Below, one piece after another: positions 42,615-51,900 of a stretch of DNA of 54,338 nucleotides. A program made the position numbers and the translations under genes. The stretch covers positions 1 through 54,338 of the forward strand of contig NZ_JALIGC010000027.1 in assembly GCF_024764775.1 (NCBI RefSeq), written 5' to 3'. The DNA comes from Scandinavium manionii (GTDB lineage: Bacteria; Pseudomonadota; Gammaproteobacteria; Enterobacterales; Enterobacteriaceae). Within the stretch, counting starts at the first letter, position 1. Every line of letters starts with the position of its first letter. The notes under the pieces are model-generated. The model was not told where the DNA came from. It searched no databases and worked only from the letters and a program-made list of their open reading frames with translations.

Positions 42615-42671
42615 TTTTAGGCACCTTGTTAGGCACCTCATAAAGCATTATTGTTTTTGAGGTGCCTAAAA
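42615..42671 (+). promoter_or_regulatory. Three AGGCACC repeats before the integrase
   Basis: TTTTAGGCACC (42615-42625), TTAGGCACCTCA (42629-42640) and the inverted TGAGGTGCCTAAAA (42658-42671). The last two form a perfect 10-base inverted repeat. Such sites before P4-type integrase genes are probably integrase or excisionase arm sites and would also control the int promoter. Confidence 0.6.
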
Positions 42672-42687
42672 CTATGGAAACCCTGCA

Positions 42688-43929
42688 ATGGCAAGACAAA
42701 CCAAACCTTTATCCGTCAAAGAAATCGAATCCGCCAAGCCCAAGGAAGCGGACTACGTTCTCTATGATGGCGATGGCCTTGAGCTACTCATCAAATCAAG
42801 CGGCAGTAAAATCTGGCAGTTTCGCTACATTCGCCCTGTCACCAAGAAACGTGCAAAGAAGAGTATTGGCCCCTACCCCTCAGTTACCCTTGCCGATGCC
42901 CGAAACTATCGCGCAGAGTCTCGTTCTCTTCTGGCGAAACAGATCGATCCTCAGGAGCATCAACAAGAACAGCTGCTCAGTTCGCTTGAAGCTAAAACCA
43001 ATACTTTCCAGCTCGTTGCTGAACGTTGGTGGAATGTGAAGAAAGCCAGTGTGACCGAGGACTATGCAGAAGATATCTGGCGCTCGCTGGAGAGAGATGT
43101 TTTACCGGCGATTGGCGATATCAGTATTACAGATATTAAAGCTCATACACTGGTTCAGGCCGTTCAACCGGTTCAGGCCAGAGGAGCGCTGGAAACCGTC
43201 CGTCGCCTGTGCCAACGAATCAATGAGGTCATGGTTTATGCTCAAAATACTGGCCTAATTGATGCGGTTCCTAGCGTCAATATTGGCAAAGCCTTTGAGA
43301 AGCCTCAGAAAAAGAACATGCCAAGTATCCGTCCAGACCAGCTACCGCAACTCATGCAAACCATGCGTACTGCCAACATTATCCTACCAACACGATGCCT
43401 ATTCATGTGGCAACTTCTTACTATCACCCGTCCTGCCGAAGCGGCTGAAGCTCACTGGGATGAAGTTGATCTGGAAGCGCGAGAATGGAAAATTCCCGCA
43501 TCACGAATGAAAATGAACCGTGACCATACCGTTCCTTTATCAGATGAGGCAATGGCTGTTCTGGAAATGATGAAGCCGTTAAGCGGCAACCGAGAATTTA
43601 TATTCCCTAGCCGTATCAAACCCAACCAGCCAATGAATAGCCAGACCGTTAACGCGTCGCTAAAACGTGCAGGTTTTGGAGGTGTGCTCGTTTCACACGG
43701 TTTGCGTTCTATCGCCAGTACAGCCCTTAACGAACAGGGTTTTCCACCTGACGTTATTGAAGCGGCATTGGCCCACGTGGATAAGAATGAGGTTCGCCGC
43801 GCTTATAACCGCAGCGATTACCTTGAGCAGCGACGGCCAATGATGCAGTGGTGGGCTGATTTTGTGATGGCTGCGGATCGTGGAAGCATGATTGAAGGTG
43901 GGATGAAAGGAATGAAGCTAGTTGGGTGA
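42688..43929 (+). CDS. intA: CP4-57-type tyrosine integrase
   Basis: This 413-residue P4-family site-specific recombinase has the N-terminal DUF4102-type arm-binding domain (about 1-95), a core-binding domain (about 105-200) and a catalytic domain. The catalytic set is complete: Arg248 (TITRPAE), Lys275, His337-x-x-Arg340 (SHGLR), His363 and Tyr373 (RRAYNR). It closely resembles E. coli CP4-57 IntA, which also uses ssrA. The ribosome site is weak. It should integrate and excise the island to its right. Confidence 0.95.
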   Translation: MARQTKPLSVKEIESAKPKEADYVLYDGDGLELLIKSSGSKIWQFRYIRPVTKKRAKKSIGPYPSVTLADARNYRAESRSLLAKQIDPQEHQQEQLLSSLEAKTNTFQLVAERWWNVKKASVTEDYAEDIWRSLERDVLPAIGDISITDIKAHTLVQAVQPVQARGALETVRRLCQRINEVMVYAQNTGLIDAVPSVNIGKAFEKPQKKNMPSIRPDQLPQLMQTMRTANIILPTRCLFMWQLLTITRPAEAAEAHWDEVDLEAREWKIPASRMKMNRDHTVPLSDEAMAVLEMMKPLSGNREFIFPSRIKPNQPMNSQTVNASLKRAGFGGVLVSHGLRSIASTALNEQGFPPDVIEAALAHVDKNEVRRAYNRSDYLEQRRPMMQWWADFVMAADRGSMIEGGMKGMKLVG

Positions 43930-44338
43930 CTAAATAGCTGCGTGGAATAGTGCTCCACTTTCAGCCAGCCCTTGCAGGTTAAGCCACCAGTCAGTAAACG
44001 GCGGGTGTCGCGTTATTAGGCGAAGCCATTTAGTAGTAATATTAGGATTGGTGATTCTGAACTCCAGAAGTTCAAAGTTAATATTAAACCAACGAGTATG
44101 AGATTAATAGCGTTTATACACATAGAGCTACCAGCTGAAAATGCGAAAAATGTTTAACCGGTGATAATATGGTTAATAGGTAAGATGATTTCATGAAAAG
44201 CATTGTGTGATGCTAGACTTAATGAGCCAAGATAAGACGATACAAAATACATACATATGAAATCGGCAATGAACTCAGAATGAAATAAATAATCACAAAA
44301 ATCAATCAATTCTCGACAGTGATCAGATTCAGCCAAAT
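43930..44338. other. Gene-free AT-rich stretch after the integrase
   Basis: No open frame with a plausible ribosome site is seen. The sequence is AT-rich and looks like decayed island DNA. It ends in the strong terminator of the leftward cassette. Confidence 0.5.
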
Positions 44339-44380
44339 AATAACAAGCCTCTTATATCTTTATAAAAGAGGCTTGTTATT
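44339..44380. terminator. Strong bidirectional terminator
   Basis: AATAACAAGCCTCTT, a 12-base loop, AAGAGGCTTGTTATT: a perfect 15-base stem directly abutting the stop codon of the leftward 223-residue gene. Confidence 0.85.
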
Positions 44381-45052
44381 TCACTGTGATTTCAAGGTTA
44401 TAATTCTATTAGAAACGTTCGATTTTAGGCTGTTTCTCTTAGTAAAGCTTATATGTCTAGCGTCTATCTTTGAGCATCCATTAATAAGATCAGAAACCAT
44501 TAATACAAATGCATATGGCAAAGGAAAAAAGTCAGCCGGAAGTCTAAGTTTATTTACACTACTAAACTGCAGATGTGCTTTCTCATGTGTAGTAACCGCA
44601 CTATCATAATCAAATCTAACTTGAGACGTATTTGCTGGAAAATAGTTTTTTATTTCCAATAGCGCAATCCAATTATCAAGATGATTATAGAGTTCTTCAT
44701 TATGGTCAAAAGCAAAATCAGCGGCTTCATTGAGATCATCCAACGAATTTCTACAATCAATTGGTGAGGGATAGAAAGCCAACTTAGCTTTTTTCAGATT
44801 GCCAGTTTTCGCATCAAACTCATAAAAAAATTGAAAAAAATCGCCATCTCTAAGCAATAATGAGTACTGCCTTGCATCAATTACACATTGATATTCAATA
44901 GGGTAATAGACTTCATTGTAAATTCCTGGCTTCCTATTTGTCCAACTTATGACCTTCTCTCTTTCTTTGAGCTCTATTAATTTTTGTTGAGTTACAGGTT
45001 TTAAAAGTGCTTCGACATGGTTTAAGCTTTGCTGCACTAATGAGAAATTCAA
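44381..45052 (-). CDS. Uncharacterised 223-residue partner of the helicase
   Basis: This soluble protein has no signal peptide or membrane segment. It is rich in aromatic residues, with EYQCVIDARQYSLLLRDGDFFQFFYEF in two parts and HEKAHLQFSS as the most distinctive stretches. I do not recognise the family with confidence; a DUF2290-type assignment is worth testing. It starts two bases after the helicase stop and ends at a strong terminator, so it is the second gene of a two-gene operon. Its conserved pairing with a NERD/UvrD-like helicase would suggest a nuclease accessory or sensor role; that is inference. Codon use is AT-rich, unlike the core genes. Confidence 0.75.
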   Translation of the reverse strand: MNFSLVQQSLNHVEALLKPVTQQKLIELKEREKVISWTNRKPGIYNEVYYPIEYQCVIDARQYSLLLRDGDFFQFFYEFDAKTGNLKKAKLAFYPSPIDCRNSLDDLNEAADFAFDHNEELYNHLDNWIALLEIKNYFPANTSQVRFDYDSAVTTHEKAHLQFSSVNKLRLPADFFPLPYAFVLMVSDLINGCSKIDARHISFTKRNSLKSNVSNRIITLKSQ

Positions 45053-45054
45053 TT

Positions 45055-47271
45055 TTAATCTCCTTTCTTATCAATGAGCTGCTCCTGTAGCAGTCGTCTT
45101 AACTCTTCGTTATTATTAACTAAATCCAGTACTCTTTGCATCTCATTGATCTCAGAGTCTGATTTGTGGAGATAACTTTTTCGTGCTTTGACATCATCTG
45201 GGTCTGGGCAAATGAAATTGAATATAGGGAAATCTCTTTTGATTCCTGAAATTTCGTCCACAAGCATTTGCATTTTTTCTCCATAACCAACAATATAACA
45301 CCATCCTCTTGTTCGAGTTACTGCCACAAAAAATGCATTACGCATCCTTAATGAAAAATCATTAACAACTAACTGGCTATTTAAAATAAATACAATATTA
45401 GCTTCATTCCCTTTAGCCCTGAAAGGGGTCGTGATTGTAACGAACCCCTTGGGCTTAAAGACATCTGAGCTTTCAACGTAGCCGGGAATTACAGAATGAA
45501 TACCGTAATTATTTAAGATGAATTGAATACGTAGCATCTCATCTTTGTTACTAGAGGACTTCAAATTAATTATGACTATTTCTTCAGGCGAGACATTTTC
45601 TTCATCAATTAAACGCTTGATGTTACTTGCAATATATTCATATTGACTTTCCCTATCATTTTCCACCTTAGTCTGGATAAGATTAAGGGCCCTCTTACCC
45701 TGCTCTGTCATAATTCCTTCCAACAGATTTAGACTATTTTCATTAGGTCTCTCGATTTGAACATCATTGCCTTTTGCAATGATTTTTGTCTGAGGATTTA
45801 AAACTTTATAGCCAATAGCTTTCCATTCATCATGGTTATAAAACATTTCATTCGGCTTATTAGTATAAAGTCCTAATGCTACTCCGTGAGCAGTCATAAG
45901 AGCAGGACGAGGAGTCCTATAGCAATTGGATAAAACAATATCTTTTTTTATGTCACCAGGATAGAATCCGTCTAAAATATCATCACTCATATTTGGGGTG
46001 CCATCTTTGGCCAAACCAAATAGCTCAGATGGACCTTTAATCTGAGTGTCTTTCAATGACTGGAATTCATCATACGCCCACACGATCCTTTTTTCATGAG
46101 GTTTGCCCTTTGCTAGTTTAAATACCACTTCAAACAACTCTTTAGGAAAATCTTGGGCTTCATCTATTAAAATAAGATCATATTCAGGCTTTATATCACT
46201 ACCAATTTTTTTGAGAAGTTCTGCATATATGACAGCTAAAGCATCACTTGCTCCACGCACATCTCCTAATGTTAGTGGAGTTAATCCATACTGTTGGCAA
46301 ATATGTGAATACAGTCCCGGTTTCTGCCTACCACCCCATGCATGGAAGACATTTAGATTCGATTCAAAATCTGGCGCTTTTTTGGCTTCTAAAGTATAGT
46401 ATCTGGCGATTGAACTCTGCACATTTTGATATAAACTTTGTGTATTAAATAAATATAATATTTTATAATCTGGAAATTTTTTGTGCGTTATCGCAGCTTT
46501 TAATGAAAGAACTATCGTCTTACCTGTTCCGGCCAAGCCACGAATTCTCTGAGGGCCCGGGGTTAGTTGCATTGAAGCAATACGTTGAGAGTGATCTTGA
46601 TTAAATGTTATATTTAGAGATTTTTTGATATAATCATTCACAGTGTTAAGGGGCGGTTCTTCATCGAGAATCTTTTTATTTTCATATATAAACGTCCCCT
46701 CTAACAATGAAAAAATTCGCCCCAGAACTTTAGAATCGCAATTGAACCCTTCTTCAACGCTATCTAACCAATTATCAATCTCGCCATATTCAATAGCTGA
46801 ACTTTCATAATCAGCATACTCTTGATAGAAATTGTCTATCTCACTATTATTATTTTTACAAAAAATAACAGCGCTAGTGATCGGAACTGTGCATGTTTTT
46901 TTTCTTCTGTTGTAAAAATTTGCATCGTTTTTTAATCTACTTTTTACCTCCTCCTCATACAACTCGACAATAAAATTCCTTGCTACACTCGAACCTCCAT
47001 GCTCATAATGCCAAACCTCATTCCCCTGCACCTCATCCGCACGAGAAACCTTACTTTCAACCATGTCAACTAAAATTATGCCATGTTCTTTTGTAATAAT
47101 GATAAAATCTGGAACATCGGAGTCCGATGCCCGTCCCAAAGTTGCAAGCTTATAGCCAATATATCCCTCACAATGACGAAACTTATTTTTTATTAGCTCT
47201 GCAACCTGCATATGGAAAGGTTTATTCTCAAGAGCCAAAGAACCAGCTAAGAAATCAAAAGTTCCACTCAT
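45055..47271 (-). CDS. UvrD-like superfamily 1 helicase with NERD-like N-terminus
   Basis: The 738-residue protein has at its N-terminus (about 15-110) a NERD/PD-(D/E)xK-like pattern, VPDFIII...GIILVDMVESK, with Asp55, Asp69 or Glu72 and Lys74 as possible catalytic residues. The motif is divergent. A superfamily 1 helicase core follows: Walker A GLAGTGKT (245-252), Walker B ILIDEAQDF (368-375), a motif III-like WAYDEFQSL, motif V TTPFRAKGNEA (614-624) and motif VI VAVTRTR (649-655). It is the first gene of the leftward pair behind its own promoter. The combination occurs in defence islands; no named system is assigned. Confidence 0.85.
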   Translation of the reverse strand: MSGTFDFLAGSLALENKPFHMQVAELIKNKFRHCEGYIGYKLATLGRASDSDVPDFIIITKEHGIILVDMVESKVSRADEVQGNEVWHYEHGGSSVARNFIVELYEEEVKSRLKNDANFYNRRKKTCTVPITSAVIFCKNNNSEIDNFYQEYADYESSAIEYGEIDNWLDSVEEGFNCDSKVLGRIFSLLEGTFIYENKKILDEEPPLNTVNDYIKKSLNITFNQDHSQRIASMQLTPGPQRIRGLAGTGKTIVLSLKAAITHKKFPDYKILYLFNTQSLYQNVQSSIARYYTLEAKKAPDFESNLNVFHAWGGRQKPGLYSHICQQYGLTPLTLGDVRGASDALAVIYAELLKKIGSDIKPEYDLILIDEAQDFPKELFEVVFKLAKGKPHEKRIVWAYDEFQSLKDTQIKGPSELFGLAKDGTPNMSDDILDGFYPGDIKKDIVLSNCYRTPRPALMTAHGVALGLYTNKPNEMFYNHDEWKAIGYKVLNPQTKIIAKGNDVQIERPNENSLNLLEGIMTEQGKRALNLIQTKVENDRESQYEYIASNIKRLIDEENVSPEEIVIINLKSSSNKDEMLRIQFILNNYGIHSVIPGYVESSDVFKPKGFVTITTPFRAKGNEANIVFILNSQLVVNDFSLRMRNAFFVAVTRTRGWCYIVGYGEKMQMLVDEISGIKRDFPIFNFICPDPDDVKARKSYLHKSDSEINEMQRVLDLVNNNEELRRLLQEQLIDKKGD

Positions 47272-47303
47272 AGCACCCTCTTACCTCAATATAATTTTAC
47301 TGC

Positions 47304-47332
47304 ATTATACCATATGAATTATTTCTTTGAAA
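47304..47332 (-). promoter_or_regulatory. Promoter of the leftward helicase cassette
   Basis: Minus-strand TTTCAA (47327-47332), 17 bases, TATAAT (47304-47309), 33 bases before the helicase start. Confidence 0.6.
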
Positions 47333-47666
47333 AAGATATTCATTATATCGAACCAAACCCGCCCAATTAAATTATTCTCAGCATGAAGTAGAAATTAATC
47401 ATATCATTTCAATATACTTCAAACAAAAAAACAATAATGAATTAAATTAAACCACCATACCAATAAACATTGGTATAAGAAAATGAAATAATAAATAGAG
47501 TTGTAAAGCAAAGGGGATTAAAAATAGTTTTAAGCTCCTAAATGACATTACCTCACATATCAATCCATTTCTTAATCAGGCCAGCAATGTGCTTCTTACA
47601 TACTAATAGTTTGACGCAAAGTGGGTATGATCAACATCACAGTGCTGAGTCAGAAAATCTTAACTA
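47333..47666. other. AT-rich gap before the insertion sequence
   Basis: No gene is seen. The only structure is a perfect 8-base inverted repeat ATACCAAT-AAAC-ATTGGTAT (47457-47476), which could be an operator for the divergent promoters, now cut off from the right-hand cassette by the insertion sequence. Confidence 0.45.
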
Positions 47667-47745
47667 TGATCTTCTCCCTGAAAATAGTACCAGTCTAAAC
47701 TGAAGTCTCCGGTCTTTCTTCCATCTCACAGAGAGGCACATCGCC

Positions 47746-47997
47746 ATGAAAAAGACCCGTTATACCGAAGAACAGATCGCATTTGCGCTGAAACAGGCCG
47801 AAACCGGCACTCGTGTCGGAGAAGTCTGCAGAAAGATGGGCATTTCTGAGGCCACCTTTTACAACTGGAAGAAGAAATTTTCCGGTCTGGGTGTGACAGA
47901 ATTGCGGCGTCTGCGGCAACTGGAAGATGAAAATCAGCGGCTGAAGAAACTGGTGGCCGATCTGAGTCTGGACAAGGAGATGCTGCAGGAGGGCTGA
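47746..47997 (+). CDS. IS3-family transposase OrfA (shortened)
   Basis: The 83-residue helix-turn-helix protein reads MKKTRYTEEQIAFALKQAE with GISEATFYNWKKKF and a C-terminal leucine zipper (LRQLEDENQRLKKLV). It binds the element ends. It stops at MLQEG-TGA. Related OrfA proteins continue for about five more residues (VL-x-x-KF); restoring one base near 47991 gives LKQKF-stop and puts orfB in the -1 frame. This copy therefore seems to have lost one base at the point where the OrfAB frameshift fusion is made. Confidence 0.85.
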   Translation: MKKTRYTEEQIAFALKQAETGTRVGEVCRKMGISEATFYNWKKKFSGLGVTELRRLRQLEDENQRLKKLVADLSLDKEMLQEG

Positions 47998-48085
47998 AGC
48001 AAAAGTTCTGAGGCCGGCTCAGAAGCGCCAGGCAGTACATTTTCTGCGTGAGGCTTATCGCATCAGCGTCCGTCGGGGATGCGGG

Positions 48086-48844
48086 TTGCTGATACTGAGC
48101 AGAACTGTCTACCACTGGCAGAGTCGGCGTGATGATCGGGCAATAACCCTGCGCATCAGGGAAATTGCGGAAACACGAATACGTTACGGCTGTCCGCGCA
48201 TTCATGTCCTGCTGCAACGGGAAGGCTGGCTGATAAACTATAAGAAAACACACCGGATTTACTGTCTGGAAGGCCTGAATCTGCGCAGGAAACGTCCCCG
48301 CAGACATATCAGTGCGGCACACCGTCAGCAGCGTCCGCCCCTGACACACATCGATCAGTGCTGGAGTATGGATTTCGTGTCGGATAGTCTGTCTAACGGA
48401 CGGCGCTTCCGGGCGCTGACTGTAGTGGATAATTTTAGTCGGGAATGTCTGGCGATCCATGCCGCAAAATCACTGAAGGGTGAGGATGTGGTCAGTGTAA
48501 TGGAAGCGCTGCGGGTGCTGGATAAGCGCCTGCCGGTACGTATTCAGACGGATAACGGCAGTGAGTTTATCTCGAAAAGTCTGGATAAATGGGCGTATGA
48601 ACACGGTGTCACGATGGACTTCTCCCGACCCGGCAAGCCGACAGATAACCCGTTTATTGAGTCATTTAACGGTAGTCTGCGAGACGAATGCCTGAATATT
48701 CACTGGTTTTTGTCACTGGAAGATGCACAGGACAAACTCGACAACTGGCGCAGGGAATATAATCATGAGAGAACCCATTCATCATTAAATGACATGACTC
48801 CGGCGGAATTTATCCGAAGTCTCCAGAAAGATGAAGATCTCTGA
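48086..48844 (+). CDS. IS3-family transposase OrfB (DDE integrase domain)
   Basis: This retroviral-integrase-type catalytic part shows DDE residues in SMDFVSD, IQTDNGSEF and NPFIESFNG. The open frame and family similarity extend upstream in the same frame to about 47993 without a good start, as expected for a product normally made by frameshifting from orfA. With orfA one base short, normal -1 fusion is probably blocked, so the element may now be immobile unless helped by another copy. Confidence 0.85.
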   Translation: MLILSRTVYHWQSRRDDRAITLRIREIAETRIRYGCPRIHVLLQREGWLINYKKTHRIYCLEGLNLRRKRPRRHISAAHRQQRPPLTHIDQCWSMDFVSDSLSNGRRFRALTVVDNFSRECLAIHAAKSLKGEDVVSVMEALRVLDKRLPVRIQTDNGSEFISKSLDKWAYEHGVTMDFSRPGKPTDNPFIESFNGSLRDECLNIHWFLSLEDAQDKLDNWRREYNHERTHSSLNDMTPAEFIRSLQKDEDL

Positions 48845-48933
48845 TTTAGCACTGGTACTGATTTTGGACCAGGGTCAACTATCTGATGAGAATGGTTGTA
48901 ACTGCAACGGTTTAAGGGACATTCCTTCTGTCA

Positions 48934-48962
48934 TTGGTTAGAATAAGGGTAACTTTTTATAT
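48934..48962 (+). promoter_or_regulatory. Putative promoter of the PD-(D/E)xK-STAND gene
   Basis: TTGGTT (48934-48939), 17 bases, TTATAT (48957-48962), 29 bases before the start codon. It lies just outside the insertion sequence, so the gene keeps its own promoter. Confidence 0.4.
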
Positions 48963-48991
48963 AGTCGCAGTATCTTTAATAGGGTTAGGAT

Positions 48992-51900
48992 GTGGCAATC
49001 TTTGACATTGAAAAGGACGAATTACTTCGGCTTTCCGATACTCAGCTAGAAGAGCTGATCGCTCGGCTAGCAGAAGCTGAAGTGGCAATGCACGGCCATA
49101 GCCCAGCATGTGTAAATTGGTCTGGTTCAATTACAGCGCCTGACGGTGGAATTGATATCCAAGTTAAAGTTCCAGTTGATCAACTGAAGGCAGGCTTTCT
49201 TGTAAGGCCTGATACGGTTTTTCAGGCAAAGAAACATAGAATGCCAAAGGCTCTGATTGAGAAGGAAATGGGTACCGGCAAAGCACTTTCTCCCATCATC
49301 TCTGAACAAGCCAAAAAGCAAGGCAGCTACATCATTGTCAGCTTGAGTGATGATTGCTCGCCGTCAGGAAAAGCGGATCGTCTCAAAGCCATGAGGGACG
49401 CAGTAAAAGACGATCCTAACGAAAGCAGTCTTCATCTTGATTTCTACGACCGTTCCAAACTCATTCAATGGTTGCGCCAATATCCATCAGTCATGCTGTG
49501 GGTAAAAGGGAAGCTTGGGCAAGGGTATTCCGGCTGGCAACCCTACGGAGCTTGGAGCAATCCGCCACAAGGTGTTACAGACACTTTAATCTCAGTCCCA
49601 GGCGTAACCATTACTTTACCGTCGGGAAAGGGACAAAAACTCAAAATTGATGAAGCAATTAGCCCAATGCGAGCACTTATCCGTTCGACAAATAAGGCGG
49701 TTCGTATTACAGGGTTGTCTGGTGTCGGGAAGACTCGGATCGTTCAGGCGCTCTTTGATGAAACAGTTGGAACAGATGCGCTTGACCGGACAGTAGCTAT
49801 TTATGTTGATACTGGCTCTGAGCCAGTCCCGTCTGCTACAGCAATGCTTGATAAGTTGATCGCTGAGGACCGACGAGCAATTATGATCCTTGATAATTGC
49901 CCATCAGAACTCCATGCTTCGCTTGCAAGCAAGGTATCAGCCGCAGGAAAAGAAGTAAGTCTCATCACGATCGAGTACGACATCAGGGATGACAAACCAC
50001 AGACAACTGAGGTTATCCACATTGAGACAGACGGTCCGGAAGTGGCAGAGCAACTTCTTATCCGTCGTTTCCCTTCTATTGGTCAGAATAATGCCCGTCG
50101 GATTGCTGAGTTTGCAGATGGTAATGCAAGAGTTGCTTTGGCTATAGCAGAGAGAGTGGAGGAAGGTGAGAGTTTAGCCCTACTTTCAGATGCGCAGTTG
50201 TTTAATCGCTTGTTTGAACAACGTAATCATCCCGACGACCATTTACGGGAGCAGGCTGAAATATTGTCACTGGTGTATTCGTTCTCGATATCCAGTCCAG
50301 ATGCCGCTACCGATGAACTAGAAATATTGGGTGCGCTCTCTGGGTATCCCAAAATCCAGTTATTCAAAGCTGCTACGAAGTTAATGGAACGTCACGTCGT
50401 TCAGAAAAGATCCCACTGGAGAGCCATCCTTCCCCATGCCATTGCTAACAAGCTGGCAGCATCTGCACTTAATAGTATTCCGGTTGATCAACTTAGGGCG
50501 ACCTTTGAAGCTCCGGAGCGGCCACGTTTATTGATGTCGTTCGCACACAGGTTGGGACTGCTACACAACCATGCTGTGGCAAAAGAGATCGTTAAAGCTT
50601 GGTTGCACCCTGAAGGGCTGCTTGGGCAGATAGTAAACTTGGATGATGTATCGACACGAATACTTAATTATGTCGCTCCAGTTGCCCCTGGAGCTTTGCT
50701 TGAGCGGATTGAAGAAATGCTTGTTACGTCTAATTTTGAGCATATTCAATCACGCTACAACCCACAACGAACAGCAGTTATCAAATTGTTGCAGTTACTT
50801 GCATATGAATCGAAATACTTTGAACGATGCATTAAGCTCTTAATCTGTATCGCAGACCAGGAAAGCGCGAGCAATAATTATGATTCGGCTCGAAATAAGA
50901 TAAAGAGGTTTTTCCAACCGTATCTATCCGGTACTCATGCCTCTTTAGATCAACGTGTTGCGATCATTAATGAATGCATTGGTTCAAGTATGGCCGGACG
51001 TAGAGTGCTGGGGCTCGAAATGCTTGAAACTGCTCTCGGCGGACCACCGTGGACAGGATTCGGGATTAATGAGTTTGGTGCTCGGCCAAGAGATTATGGA
51101 TTTCGGCCCGGTAACGATGAACTTGTTGCGTGGCTAATCACCTTCATCGATATTTTGGTGAGGTTAGGAACCTCAGGAGTTCCCGGGCTTGAAGACGATG
51201 CTAGGCGGATCTTGGCTGATAAATTTCGCTGGATTTGGCGTCATGGAGGAATAAGGTCAAAATTAATTGATGCGGCTCGCAAGTTACATGCCCATCGCCC
51301 TTGGGGTGAAGGGTGGAAAGCTGTCCGCTCAACAATTTACTTTTTCCATACAAAAAGAAAAGATAACGAAGACGTAGAACCATTGCCGGAAATACTTGTG
51401 ACATTGGAACGAGAATTAGAGCCTAATGACTTGGTTCCGGCAGTCATGGCTTATGTACTCAGTAAGGGGCGCGATTTTTGGGCGCTAGATGCTGATTATG
51501 AGCACCAAGGACCTAACAAATTCAGTGAAATCAGGAAAATACTTGGTGCCAAAGCTTTCAAGTTGGGACACGAATTTGCAGTATCTCCCCATGGACTTGA
51601 TGAGTTGTGCCCTAATCTTTTTTTGCAGGATGGAATGCCCTATCGCGTCGAATTTGGTAAAGGCTTAGCTAACGGGGCTCCTGACCTACGAATTTATTGG
51701 CAGCAACTAGTCATTCAATTGGATCTACAACACAAATCTCAAAGTGATGTTTCGGTCATTCGAGGTTTCATTGAAGAGACTAATTCTATCGATTCAGCTT
51801 TAGCGCAGGAACTGCTCGATCAGTGCGCACAACATTCCGAACTTCGATTCGAATTAGTCAACCTGCATCCTTGGCAGGAGTTTACTGAAATCGATCTGGA

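Larger units (their letters stand above)
47667..48877 (+). mobile_element. Complete IS3-family element (IS407/IS51-like), 1211 bp
   Basis: The element runs from TGATCTTCTCC to GGAGCC-free end CCAGGGTCA. Its ends are imperfect inverted repeats sharing TGA at the tip and AAAAT(C)AGTACCAGT further in. Both sides carry a 4-base target duplication ACTA (47663-47666 and 48878-48881). It encodes orfA and orfB. The duplications show it inserted here as a unit. The subgroup name is from family resemblance only. Confidence 0.8.

Noticed and set aside
47726..48460. 244-codon frame on the minus strand inside the IS
   Set aside because: Antisense to the transposase genes, no recognisable protein and no promoter.
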